This document shows, in pieces, positions 1 through 7,517 of a DNA stretch of 64,000 nt. The translations under genes were made by a program, and so were the position numbers. The DNA is from Desulfotruncus arcticus DSM 17038 (GTDB taxonomy: Bacteria; Bacillota; Desulfotomaculia; Desulfotomaculales; Desulfallaceae), in contig NZ_FOOX01000022.1 of the NCBI RefSeq assembly GCF_900113335.1, forward strand, positions 32,778-96,777. Reading direction: 5' to 3'. Numbering within the stretch: the stretch's first letter is position 1; the number at the start of each line of letters is the position of its first letter. Under the pieces are notes generated by a model. That model had not been told where the DNA came from and did not search any database. It was given only the letters and a program-made list of their open reading frames with translations.

Positions 1-97
1 ACAGGAGAGGAGTTAGAAAAACCCCTGCGCCAACACCAAAAGTTGTCTTAATTAACCCGGCTAAAAATGCAGCGGCGGCGGAAAAAAAAGTAATCAT
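1..97 (-). CDS. TauE/SafE family permease, N-terminal fragment (runs off window)
   Basis: The 32 visible codons begin with ATG at 97, nine bases after an AGGAGGCG ribosome site at 102-109. They encode a hydrophobic first helix followed by the glycine-rich GVGAGVFLTPLL stretch. That pattern is characteristic of TauE/SafE (DUF81) permeases, which export sulfite or organosulfonates across the membrane. It is divergent from the IclR gene. An operator-like element upstream (140-160) is nearly identical to one in front of the SuyAB-like genes at 13.8 kb. That supports a sulfonate or sulfite link. The family call rests on about 30 residues only. Confidence 0.6.
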   Translation of the reverse strand, partial: MITFFSAAAAFLAGLIKTTFGVGAGVFLTPLL

Positions 98-139
98 ATG
101 CGCCTCCTGAATCTAGATCTAATGTTATACCCCTATTTT

Positions 140-160
140 CATACCACTGATGTCATACCA
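140..160. promoter_or_regulatory. Operator-like element, copy A (CATACCnCTGATGnCATACC)
   Basis: Two CATACC repeats flank CTGATG. The 21-base block matches 13608-13628, upstream of the SuyAB-like genes, at 18 of 21 positions. It sits 43-63 bases upstream of the TauE-like start codon. A possible minus-strand -10 (TATAAC) lies at 124-129. The core CTGATGTCA also occurs at 15505-15512 by the fumarase promoter. The regulator is unknown; the FadR-type GntR at 20658 is one candidate. Confidence 0.55.
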
Positions 161-406
161 ATTTATTAATAATATAGCATCTTTTATCCAATAGCGCAAT
201 AAGCTTATTATTTTTATGGGAAGCGGGCGCTTATCATGCAATATAAGTCATTTCTAAAATAACCATGAAGGGTTTTAATTGTTTGATTATTATTTTTTTT
301 TAATAGACATGCTAGGTGTTGAAAAATGAGGATCTTTGCTCGATTAAAGTCTGATACTGGCAGTGGGCTATTAAAGACAAATGTTAAAAAATATATTTAT
401 TGTTTG

Positions 407-435
407 TTGACACCTTTATTGGGCTGTGATAAATT
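407..435 (+). promoter_or_regulatory. Sigma-A promoter candidate for the IclR gene
   Basis: A perfect TTGACA at 407-412 is followed after 17 bases by TAAATT at 430-435. The site lies about 115 bases before the regulator start, and a palindrome (447-467) covers the expected transcription start. The rest of the 98-551 gap shows no gene; it is AT-rich. Confidence 0.5.
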
Positions 436-446
436 ATCTGCAAATA

Positions 447-467
447 ATTTGAGAAACATTCTCAAAT
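447..467. promoter_or_regulatory. Perfect palindrome, likely IclR autoregulatory operator
   Basis: Nine-base arms ATTTGAGAA and TTCTCAAAT are separated by ACA. A further GAGAA half-site follows at 471-475. It lies just downstream of the -10 candidate, where a repressor would block initiation. Binding by the adjacent IclR protein is inferred from position. Confidence 0.5.
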
Positions 468-551
468 AATGAGAAATCTATTTAATAGCTTAAAATTAAG
501 TAATTTTCCAATTGGTCATGTAACTAAATAATACGAATGGGGTTAAAGAGT

Positions 552-1325
552 ATGTCAGGAGTTGTTGAAAGATTGGTAATTATCTTAAAATCACTGGTTC
601 CGGAAGGTAACAAAAAGGAATGGGGTGCTTCCGAAATAGCTCGCCGGTCCGGGCTTCCCGTTGGCACAGTACATAGAATCCTGCTTGATTTAAAAAAGTA
701 CGGCATGGTTATACAAAATGATAACAATAAAAAGTTTCGTTTGGGGTTATTGATTATGGAACTTGGTTTGATCGCCAGATCTAATATGTCAATTATGGAG
801 TCTGCCAGACCGATTCTGAAGCAATTGATGGAAAAAAGCATGGAAACTACCCATTTGACTGTCAGGGATGGTTATGAAGGGGTATTGATTGACAAAATCG
901 ACACGGTACACGAGCTCAGATTTGTTCAAGCAATAGGAAAGAGAACGCTTTTAACCCAGGGTGCTTTGAAAAAGGCTATGTTAGCCTACTTGCCTGAAGA
1001 TGAAATAAGCTGCGTACTTGACCAAATTGAGCAAATATTAGGAGCTATGGGAAAAAGTATAAATAGAAAAAGCATTATTGCTGAATTGAGTCAGATTCGG
1101 GAAAACGGTTACGCGTTCAGCTTTGGTGAAGTAAATCCAGGAACCGTAGCAATTGGCTCCCCGGTGTTTGACTATAAGGGAAGAGTCGTAGCATCAATTG
1201 GAATTATGGGTCCGGAAAACCGTTTTTCCCAAGACGAAATACCTTTTAAGATAAAAATTGTTAAAAAAGCGGCCGTAGATTTGGTTAGGAGCATTGGAGG
1301 CTACATTAGGTCTCAGGAATCTTGA
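552..1325 (+). CDS. IclR-family transcriptional regulator
   Basis: An IclR protein of about 257 residues, the family's usual length. Residues 1-65 form the winged helix-turn-helix (SEIARRSGLPVGTVHRIL). The rest is the effector-binding domain with the typical GALKKAMLAYLP and RENGYAFSFGEVNPGTVAI stretches. ATG 552 is preferred over ATG 537 because the family normally starts near this point, but neither has a strong ribosome site. The gene precedes korABDC-sucCD by 176 bases on the same strand and is divergent from a TauE-like gene. It probably senses an organic acid and controls itself and one or both neighbours. Confidence 0.85.
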   Translation: MSGVVERLVIILKSLVPEGNKKEWGASEIARRSGLPVGTVHRILLDLKKYGMVIQNDNNKKFRLGLLIMELGLIARSNMSIMESARPILKQLMEKSMETTHLTVRDGYEGVLIDKIDTVHELRFVQAIGKRTLLTQGALKKAMLAYLPEDEISCVLDQIEQILGAMGKSINRKSIIAELSQIRENGYAFSFGEVNPGTVAIGSPVFDYKGRVVASIGIMGPENRFSQDEIPFKIKIVKKAAVDLVRSIGGYIRSQES

Positions 1326-1409
1326 ACCAATAAGTTTTCCAGTAAACCATATAAAAAACAACTAGTAAAGAGGTGAGAGGATTGGATACTTTATGACAAA
1401 ACGCAAAGG

Positions 1410-1439
1410 TTGTGGTTATTGATTGCATAAGGGTATAAG
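1410..1439 (+). promoter_or_regulatory. Weak sigma-A promoter candidate for the kor-suc operon
   Basis: TTGTGG (1410-1415), an 18-base spacer and TATAAG (1434-1439) lie in the 176-base gap between the IclR gene and korA. The match is only moderate, and read-through from the IclR promoter is equally possible. Confidence 0.3.
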
Positions 1440-1501
1440 AAAAAGTAGATTGTGAATTAAGGTGCAATATCGCAATAAATATGACAACAAGGAGGTTTAG
1501 T

Positions 1502-2659
1502 ATGAGACAAGAGGTGAACAACGAAAATGTTAAAATTTTGCAAGGTAATGAAGCCATCGTCGAGGCTGCCATAGCTGCCGGCTGCAGGTTTTTTGCAGGT
1601 TATCCGATAACTCCGGCTTCGGAGGTGGCGGAAACAATGGCCCAGCGCCTGCCCCAGGTCGACGGTGTGTTCATGCAAATGGAAGATGAGATTGCCAGTA
1701 TCTGTGCCACCATTGGCGCCTCTTTCGGCGGCCTGAAAGCGTGTACGGCGTCCTCCGGTCCAGGCATCAGCTTGAAACAGGAAGGTGTTGGCTATGCTTC
1801 GGCGGTGGAAGCGCCAATAGTGGTGATCAACGTTATGCGGGGCGGACCTGCCACCGGGATGCCCACTGCGGCGGGGCAGCAGGATATTATGCAGGCCAAA
1901 TACGGTTCGCACGGTGATTATGAAATTATCTCCCTAATGCCTTCCTCGAGCCAAGAGGCTTTTGATTTGACGTATAAGGCGTTTGAACTATCCGAACACT
2001 ACCGGGTGCCGGTTTATGTGTTATCCGACGAAATCGTGGGCCACACCCGCGAGAAAGTGCGGATTCCGGCCAACCTGGCCCCGGTGGAGCGGAAAAAGCC
2101 GGCCAAAGATGGCTTTCAACCTTACGAAGCTCAAGCAAATGGACTGCTGGACGGTATGCCCGGTTTCAATGAAGGTTATAGACTGCTGATTGACGGTCAA
2201 TTACATGACGAGCAAGGTAACCGCGCGGCCCACCTGCCTGATGTATGTGCACGGCTTACTGAACGGTTGTGCCGGAAAATAACCGATCACGCCAACCAAC
2301 TCGTTGATATAGAATCAAGCTATCTCGAAGATGCGGAAATAATCGTAGTCAGCTTCGGGAGTCCATCAAGGCCCTCGCTGCGAGCGGTTAAGGATGCCCG
2401 CGCTCGGGGAATCAAAGCGGGTTACCTGAAACTGCGCATTATTTGGCCGTTTCCGGAATCAAAACTGGTTGAACTAACCACTGGCGCGCACACCCTAATT
2501 GTGCCCGAATTAAACATCGGCCGCGTAGTAAACGAAGTTAAACGTGCAGTTGGCGGACGGAAGGAAGTGATCAGCCTGTCTAAACTGGGTGGGATACTGC
2601 ATACTCCCGGTGATATTCAGGTTGAAATCGAGAGGAGGGTCCGGTCATGCACCTGTTAG
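1502..2659 (+). CDS. korA: 2-oxoglutarate:ferredoxin oxidoreductase, alpha subunit
   Basis: This is the alpha subunit of a four-subunit 2-oxoacid:ferredoxin oxidoreductase, which makes succinyl-CoA, CO2 and reduced ferredoxin from 2-oxoglutarate. The N-terminal domain carries the hallmark GYPITPASE and the EDEIASI and TASSGPG stretches of the pyrimidine-binding fold. The C-terminal part is the transketolase C-like domain. ATG 1502 follows AAGGAGG at 1489-1495 by six bases; an upstream ATG at 1481 overlaps the ribosome site and is unlikely. Length is 385 residues. The stop overlaps the korB start. Specificity for 2-oxoglutarate rather than other 2-oxoacids is inferred from the fused sucCD genes. 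Confidence 0.88.
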   Translation: MRQEVNNENVKILQGNEAIVEAAIAAGCRFFAGYPITPASEVAETMAQRLPQVDGVFMQMEDEIASICATIGASFGGLKACTASSGPGISLKQEGVGYASAVEAPIVVINVMRGGPATGMPTAAGQQDIMQAKYGSHGDYEIISLMPSSSQEAFDLTYKAFELSEHYRVPVYVLSDEIVGHTREKVRIPANLAPVERKKPAKDGFQPYEAQANGLLDGMPGFNEGYRLLIDGQLHDEQGNRAAHLPDVCARLTERLCRKITDHANQLVDIESSYLEDAEIIVVSFGSPSRPSLRAVKDARARGIKAGYLKLRIIWPFPESKLVELTTGAHTLIVPELNIGRVVNEVKRAVGGRKEVISLSKLGGILHTPGDIQVEIERRVRSCTC

Positions 2660-3468
2660 GAGAAAAATATCTGAGGAAAAAGGCACTTCCGTTATTATGG
2701 TGCCCCGGTTGCGGCAACGGCACCATCTTAAACGCTACGGTCAGAGCCATCGACAACTCCGGCATCCGCGAACGGCTGGCGCTGGTAGGCGGCATTGGCT
2801 GTTCGGGTTGGATACCGGTGTATATTGACGCGGACGTACTGCACGTACTCCATGGTCGCGCGATCCCTTTTGCCACCGGCCTGAAAATGAGCGACCCTGA
2901 CCGTAAAGTTATCGTATTCAGCGGTGACGGCGACTGCCTGGGCATCGGCGGTAACCACTTTATCCACGGGGCCAGGCGCAACATTGATCTAACTGTGATC
3001 ATGGTTCATAACCAAATCTACGGCATGACCGGTGGACAGGTGGCGCCCACCACACCCACGGCCTACAAGACCAAAACGTCGCCGTACGGCAACCCGGAAA
3101 TGCCCTTTGACGCCTGCGAACTGGCCTGGGCCTCCGGCGCTACCTATATCGCCCGCTGGACCACGGCACACCCGCGTCAGCTCAGCAAAGCCATAACTGA
3201 AGCTATAGACCACCGGGGGTTCTCCTTTGTGGAAGTGCTAACCCAGTGCCCCACCCAGGCCGGGCGAGTAATCCACGGCACGGCAGATCCCGCCAAACTG
3301 CTGGATATGATCAAGGCGAGCACCATCAGCGTAAGCGCGGCCACGGAGAAGAGTGCGGAAGAGCTGGCGGGAAAATTTCTGATCGGCACCCTGCACCACG
3401 ACACGCAGCGTCCGGAATTTGCCGGCTACTATTACGAAAAAATCCATCGAGCGGCAGCTGCCAACTAA
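2647..3468 (+). CDS. korB: 2-oxoglutarate:ferredoxin oxidoreductase, beta subunit
   Basis: This subunit binds thiamine diphosphate. It has WCPGCGNG near residue 18, which supplies iron-sulfur and TPP contacts, and a GDGD...GARRN TPP/Mg motif around residues 96-115. At 273 residues it is normal for KorB. It overlaps the end of korA by 13 bases, which indicates translational coupling. Together with KorA it forms the catalytic core of the cytoplasmic oxidoreductase. Confidence 0.9.
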   Translation: MHLLGEKYLRKKALPLLWCPGCGNGTILNATVRAIDNSGIRERLALVGGIGCSGWIPVYIDADVLHVLHGRAIPFATGLKMSDPDRKVIVFSGDGDCLGIGGNHFIHGARRNIDLTVIMVHNQIYGMTGGQVAPTTPTAYKTKTSPYGNPEMPFDACELAWASGATYIARWTTAHPRQLSKAITEAIDHRGFSFVEVLTQCPTQAGRVIHGTADPAKLLDMIKASTISVSAATEKSAEELAGKFLIGTLHHDTQRPEFAGYYYEKIHRAAAAN

Positions 3469-3485
3469 ACGAGGACGGTGAAGAA

Positions 3486-3692
3486 ATGATAATTATAGAC
3501 GAGCTGTATTGCAAGGGCTGTTATCTTTGCTCTCATTGCTGTCCGAAGAAAATCATTAAGCCATCCGGAAAAAGGAACGGCAAAGGCTATATCATTCCGT
3601 GCGTAACCGAACCTGGAGAGTGCACCAAATGCAAAACCTGTGAACTTATTTGTCCGGAATTGGCCTTGACAGTCGGGGAGGGAACAAATTGA
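3486..3692 (+). CDS. korD: 2-oxoacid:ferredoxin oxidoreductase, ferredoxin-like delta subunit
   Basis: A 68-residue protein with two four-cysteine sets for [4Fe-4S] clusters (CKGCYLCSHCCP and CTKCKTCELICP). It passes electrons from the KorAB core to ferredoxin. ATG 3486 fits the family start. A longer open frame from 3246 only overlaps korB out of frame and is rejected. Its stop overlaps the TTG start of korC by four bases. Confidence 0.88.
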   Translation: MIIIDELYCKGCYLCSHCCPKKIIKPSGKRNGKGYIIPCVTEPGECTKCKTCELICPELALTVGEGTN

Positions 3693-4240
3693 GAACTGAA
3701 ATAAAGCTGGCGGGTTTTGGCGGTCAGGGTGTAATCCTGATGGGAGTACTGCTGGCCCAGGCCGCAGGCTACCACGAGAACAAAGAGGTTGCCCAGACCC
3801 AGAGTTACGGCCCCGAAGCCCGGGGCGGCGCTTGCCGGGCCGAGGTGGTTATTTCCGATGAACCAATCGACTACACTAAAACGCTAAACCCCGATATTTT
3901 TGTAGCCATGTCTCAGCCTGCTTTTGATAAATACATTAAAGAAATTAATATCAATACTGCGGACATTTTCATCGACGATACCCTGGTAACTGAAGTTCCG
4001 GAGGGAATTAAGAAATTGCATCGGGTATCCGCCACCAAACTGGCCGAGGAAAAAGTAGGCAACAAGATGGTCGCCAACACAGTTATGCTTACTGCGTTGG
4101 TTAACGCCACTAAAATGGTGTCCTTGGAAGCAATGAAAAGCACTATTGCCGAGAATCTCCCGGCCAAGATCCGGGCGGTGAACATGAAGGCCGTCGATAT
4201 GGCTCTGGAATACTGTGGGCAGCAAGGTGATAAACAATGA
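3689..4240 (+). CDS. korC: 2-oxoacid:ferredoxin oxidoreductase, gamma subunit
   Basis: Gamma-subunit family protein with the N-terminal KLAGFGGQGVILMG signature. TTG 3689 is chosen: it follows GGGGAGGG at 3675-3682 and overlaps the korD stop as TTGA, giving 183 residues, normal for KorC. It also contains the family's QSYGPEARGG segment. Its stop overlaps sucC as ATGA, so korABDC and sucCD are translated as one coupled unit. That supports 2-oxoglutarate as the substrate. Confidence 0.88.
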   Translation: MRTEIKLAGFGGQGVILMGVLLAQAAGYHENKEVAQTQSYGPEARGGACRAEVVISDEPIDYTKTLNPDIFVAMSQPAFDKYIKEININTADIFIDDTLVTEVPEGIKKLHRVSATKLAEEKVGNKMVANTVMLTALVNATKMVSLEAMKSTIAENLPAKIRAVNMKAVDMALEYCGQQGDKQ

Positions 4241-5412
4241 AACTTTATGAGTTTGAAGGCAAACAAATTTTCAGTCAGGCTGGCATTCCCGTTCCCAGCG
4301 GCGCGGCCGTGCGCACTCCGGAGGCGGCTGTTGAAACGGCCCGGAAAATAGGATTTCCCGTAGTGGTTAAGAGCCAGGTGCTGCGCGGTGGGCGCGGTAA
4401 AGCGGGCGGTATCAAATTCGTCGCGGATGAACGGGAACTGGTGCGAGCTTTTGCGGATCTACAATCCCTGAAACTATCCGGGGAGCTTGTAGAAATAATT
4501 CTAATCGAAGAAAAGCTGGATGTAGCGCGGGAGTTTTACCTGGGAATCACCCTGGACCCCCGGGAATCACTGCCGCTGTTGATGGTCTCCGCTCAGGGCG
4601 GTATGGATATCGAACAAGTTGCCCGGGACTATCCCCAGCGACTGTTTAAAACACACCTCGACCCGTTGGCTGCGTATCGGTTGCACCAGGCGCTGGACCT
4701 GTTGCTTAAAACCGGGCTGCAAGGGCGGCAATTGGTTCAAGCGGCAAAAATATTGCATAACCTGGTGCGCTGTTATTTTGAACATAATGCCTTAACTGCG
4801 GAAATCAACCCACTGGTCATTGATGCATCCGGCAATGTAGTGGCTGCCGATTCCAAGATTGAAATCGACGACTCGGCTCTTTTCAAGATCAAGGCTGTGC
4901 AGGGTTTTGAACGCAAGACCGATATTTCAGACCCGCTGGAAGCGGAAGCCAAGTCACTGGGTATTTCCTATGTGGGTATGGATAAAGGCAATATTGGACT
5001 TATTGCCGGCGGTGCCGGTTTGGGCATGGCATCCATGGATATGATCTGGGCCCATGGTGGTGCACCGGCTAACTTTTTAGATCTTGGTGGGGACGCCACC
5101 ATGGAGAAAACGGCAAATGCCCTGAGGGTAGTGCTCAAAACATCCGGTGTCAAGGGTGTTTTCATCAACTTGTTTGGCGGTATCAACAACTGTGAACAAA
5201 TGGCCCGGGGGGTTGTTCGGGTCATTAACGAACTCCAGCCCACCCAGGCTATCGTGGTCAAGATGAGAGGTCACTCCCAGGATGAAGGTTGGGCCATTTT
5301 AGAAAGCGAGAACATACCTATAATCAAGTTTGGCACAACCGAGGAGGCGGTAATCCTGCTGCTGGAACAAATGAACAAAAAGAGGGTGACTGACCATGGC
5401 TATATTAGTTAA
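4237..5412 (+). CDS. sucC: Succinyl-CoA ligase (ADP/GDP-forming), beta subunit
   Basis: Interconverts succinyl-CoA and succinate with nucleotide phosphorylation. Residues 1-205 are an ATP-grasp domain (KSQVLRGGRGKAGGIKF; AEINPLV). The C-terminal ligase domain carries GAGLGMASMD and NLFGGINNCEQMA. At 391 residues it has normal length. It starts four bases inside korC and overlaps sucD by 17 bases. A malate-CoA ligase (MtkA-like) role is possible by family but less likely beside kor. Confidence 0.88.
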   Translation: MKLYEFEGKQIFSQAGIPVPSGAAVRTPEAAVETARKIGFPVVVKSQVLRGGRGKAGGIKFVADERELVRAFADLQSLKLSGELVEIILIEEKLDVAREFYLGITLDPRESLPLLMVSAQGGMDIEQVARDYPQRLFKTHLDPLAAYRLHQALDLLLKTGLQGRQLVQAAKILHNLVRCYFEHNALTAEINPLVIDASGNVVAADSKIEIDDSALFKIKAVQGFERKTDISDPLEAEAKSLGISYVGMDKGNIGLIAGGAGLGMASMDMIWAHGGAPANFLDLGGDATMEKTANALRVVLKTSGVKGVFINLFGGINNCEQMARGVVRVINELQPTQAIVVKMRGHSQDEGWAILESENIPIIKFGTTEEAVILLLEQMNKKRVTDHGYIS

Positions 5413-6256
5413 TCCGGATATCCGCGTCATCATCCAGGGAATAACCGGCAAGCAAGGCACCTACCACACGTTGAAGATGTTGGAGTATCATGTCCACGTT
5501 GTCGGTGGAGTCACTCCCGGCAAGGGTGGTCAAAAAGTGCACGGCGTCACCGTTTACGATACCGTGGCCGCGGCTCAAAAAGAACACCAGGTTGATGCTT
5601 CCATGATCATGGTGCCTCCTGCCGGTGTGTTAAGCGCGGCCATCGAAGCCATTGACCATAAAATACCACTGATTGTTATTATTACCGAATTCGTTCCCGT
5701 TCACGACAGCCTGGTGATCAGAAATATGGCCCGTAAAGCGGGGGTGCGCGTAATCGGCCCCAATACCATTGGCGTTATCAGCCCCGGCAAAGGCAAGGTA
5801 GGGATCATGCCCGGCTACATTTACAGCGAGGGCAGCGTGGGCATCATTTCCCGCAGCGGCACTTTGACCCATGAGGTTTCCTCAAACCTTACCTATAAAG
5901 GGATCGGCCAGTCCACCTGCGTGTGTATCGGCGGTGACCCCGTCAAAGGAACCGATTTTGTCGACGTTCTGCGCCTGTTCCGGGATGACGGCCAGACCGA
6001 AACCGTCGTTATGATCGGCGAGATCGGCGGTGCCGGTGAGGAATTGGCTGCCAAATACGTAACCGAAAACGGCTATCCCAAAAAAATCGTAGCCTTTATC
6101 GCCGGCCGGACGGCGCCTGCCGGCAAAAAGATGGGACATGCCGGGGCTATTGTCGCGGAAGGCTTCGGTACCGCGGAGTCCAAAATAAAGAGTTTGGCTG
6201 AAGCCGGGATTGTCGTGGTCAGGACGCTGGACGAGCTATTGCAGGCGGTCAAGTAA
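5396..6256 (+). CDS. sucD: Succinyl-CoA ligase, alpha subunit
   Basis: A 286-residue alpha subunit. It has a CoA-binding Rossmann domain (QGITGKQGTYHT, GGVTPGKGG), the middle GPNTIGVISPG and ISRSGTLTHE motifs, and the phosphohistidine loop GHAGAI near residue 245. It completes the 2-oxoglutarate to succinate unit and yields substrate-level ATP. The next gene (TRAP receptor) begins 125 bases later without a clear terminator between, so it may be cotranscribed. Confidence 0.9.
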   Translation: MAILVNPDIRVIIQGITGKQGTYHTLKMLEYHVHVVGGVTPGKGGQKVHGVTVYDTVAAAQKEHQVDASMIMVPPAGVLSAAIEAIDHKIPLIVIITEFVPVHDSLVIRNMARKAGVRVIGPNTIGVISPGKGKVGIMPGYIYSEGSVGIISRSGTLTHEVSSNLTYKGIGQSTCVCIGGDPVKGTDFVDVLRLFRDDGQTETVVMIGEIGGAGEELAAKYVTENGYPKKIVAFIAGRTAPAGKKMGHAGAIVAEGFGTAESKIKSLAEAGIVVVRTLDELLQAVK

Positions 6257-6381
6257 AGCCTTGCCGGTAATAGTTGTTCCAAGCAGGCTGTAAAGGGGGT
6301 GGAAAAAAGCGGTATTCTTATGGATGCGGGTGGTTACTTTTTAGCGGCCAAAACTTATTGACCCTAAAAGGAGGAGAGCAA

Positions 6382-7419
6382 ATGAATAAAAAACTGCTTG
6401 CCATTATCCTGAGCTTAAGTTTGGTGCTTTTGGGAGCACTGGGCTGCAGCAGTTCGTCCGGCGAAGGTTCGGACAATGAAAACACAGACTCTTCAAGTCC
6501 GGGCAAGAAAACCTACGTTAATATTTCAACTGCTACAACTGCGGGAATCTACTACGCTTTAGGTAACGCTATTGCCAATATGTGGAATGAGAAGGTGGAC
6601 GGGCTTCAGGCATCTGTTCAATCTACCGCGGGATCAACACAAAACGTTGAGCTGCTTACCAGGAATGAATCTCAGGTTGCCTTCCTGCAAAACGGTGTGG
6701 CCGGGGATGCTTGGAACGGTAAAAATGTTTTTGAAGGAAATCCCAAAAATGATTTTTACGGCATGGCTTACCTGTATCCCAATTATTGCTATTTTGTAGT
6801 GCCGGTCAACTCAGGCATTAACGAACTGGCGGATTTGAAAGGCAAAAACATTATACCCGGTCCCGTTGGAAGCGGTACTGAACTGAACGCCCGGGAAATC
6901 CTCTCCATAGTCGGGATTGATTATCAAAATAACAAAGACGCCAAAGCCAACTATGTATCAAATTCGGAAGCTGCTGAAAAATTTACGGACAGGCAGACCG
7001 ACATGGCCTTTATCGCCGGCGGCATTCCCCACGCTTCCGTGACGGAAATGACGACACGCGTAGAAGCAAAAATTCTACCGGTTGACGGTGACGTGAGGGA
7101 GAAGCTGATCGAGAAGTACCCGGCCTACATTCCGGTTGAAGTGCCGGCCAACTCTTATAAGGGCCAAAGCGAACCGGTGCAAACAGTAGCCGTGGGTAAT
7201 ATTCTGGTTGCCCATAAGGATCTCAGTGAAGACATGGTATATAAAATGCTGGAAAGTATTTATGCCAACAAGGACGCCCTGGCGAATTCCTATAAAGGGG
7301 CCGCTGATTTTAAAATCGAAGAGGGCCTGAACGGCATGACCCTGCCGCTGCATCCGGGCGCGGTCAAATTCTTCGAGGATAACGGTGTAACAGTTCCTGA
7401 TAATTTAAAGTTGCAGTAA
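6382..7419 (+). CDS. TAXI-family TRAP transporter solute-binding lipoprotein
   Basis: The protein starts with a lipoprotein signal peptide ending at the GALGC lipobox, followed by a Ser/Gly/Asp linker. The mature part carries the TAXI-type ISTATTAGIYYALGNAIANMW opening. It captures an anionic substrate outside the cell and hands it to the fused permease downstream. ATG 6382 follows AAAAGGAGGAGAG. An open frame extends upstream to 6274 without a ribosome site or signal peptide and is rejected. Length is 345 residues. Neighbours suggest a C3/C4 (sulfo)carboxylate substrate, but the sequence alone does not identify it. Confidence 0.88.
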   Translation: MNKKLLAIILSLSLVLLGALGCSSSSGEGSDNENTDSSSPGKKTYVNISTATTAGIYYALGNAIANMWNEKVDGLQASVQSTAGSTQNVELLTRNESQVAFLQNGVAGDAWNGKNVFEGNPKNDFYGMAYLYPNYCYFVVPVNSGINELADLKGKNIIPGPVGSGTELNAREILSIVGIDYQNNKDAKANYVSNSEAAEKFTDRQTDMAFIAGGIPHASVTEMTTRVEAKILPVDGDVREKLIEKYPAYIPVEVPANSYKGQSEPVQTVAVGNILVAHKDLSEDMVYKMLESIYANKDALANSYKGAADFKIEEGLNGMTLPLHPGAVKFFEDNGVTVPDNLKLQ

Positions 7420-7444
7420 ACAGACCAATATAGCTGAATAGAAA

Positions 7445-7480
7445 TTAGAATCCGGGGGCTGTACAGCCCTCAGATTCTAA
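7445..7480 (+). terminator. Intercistronic stem-loop between TRAP receptor and permease
   Basis: TTAGAATC pairs with GATTCTAA and GGGCTG with CAGCCC, giving a long hairpin 26 bases after the receptor stop. No U-run follows. It probably acts as an mRNA-protecting or partial-termination element that keeps receptor levels above permease levels, not as a full terminator. Confidence 0.5.
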
Positions 7481-7517
7481 TCAATAGGGCCATCAGAAAG
7501 AGAGGTGACCTCGCATC

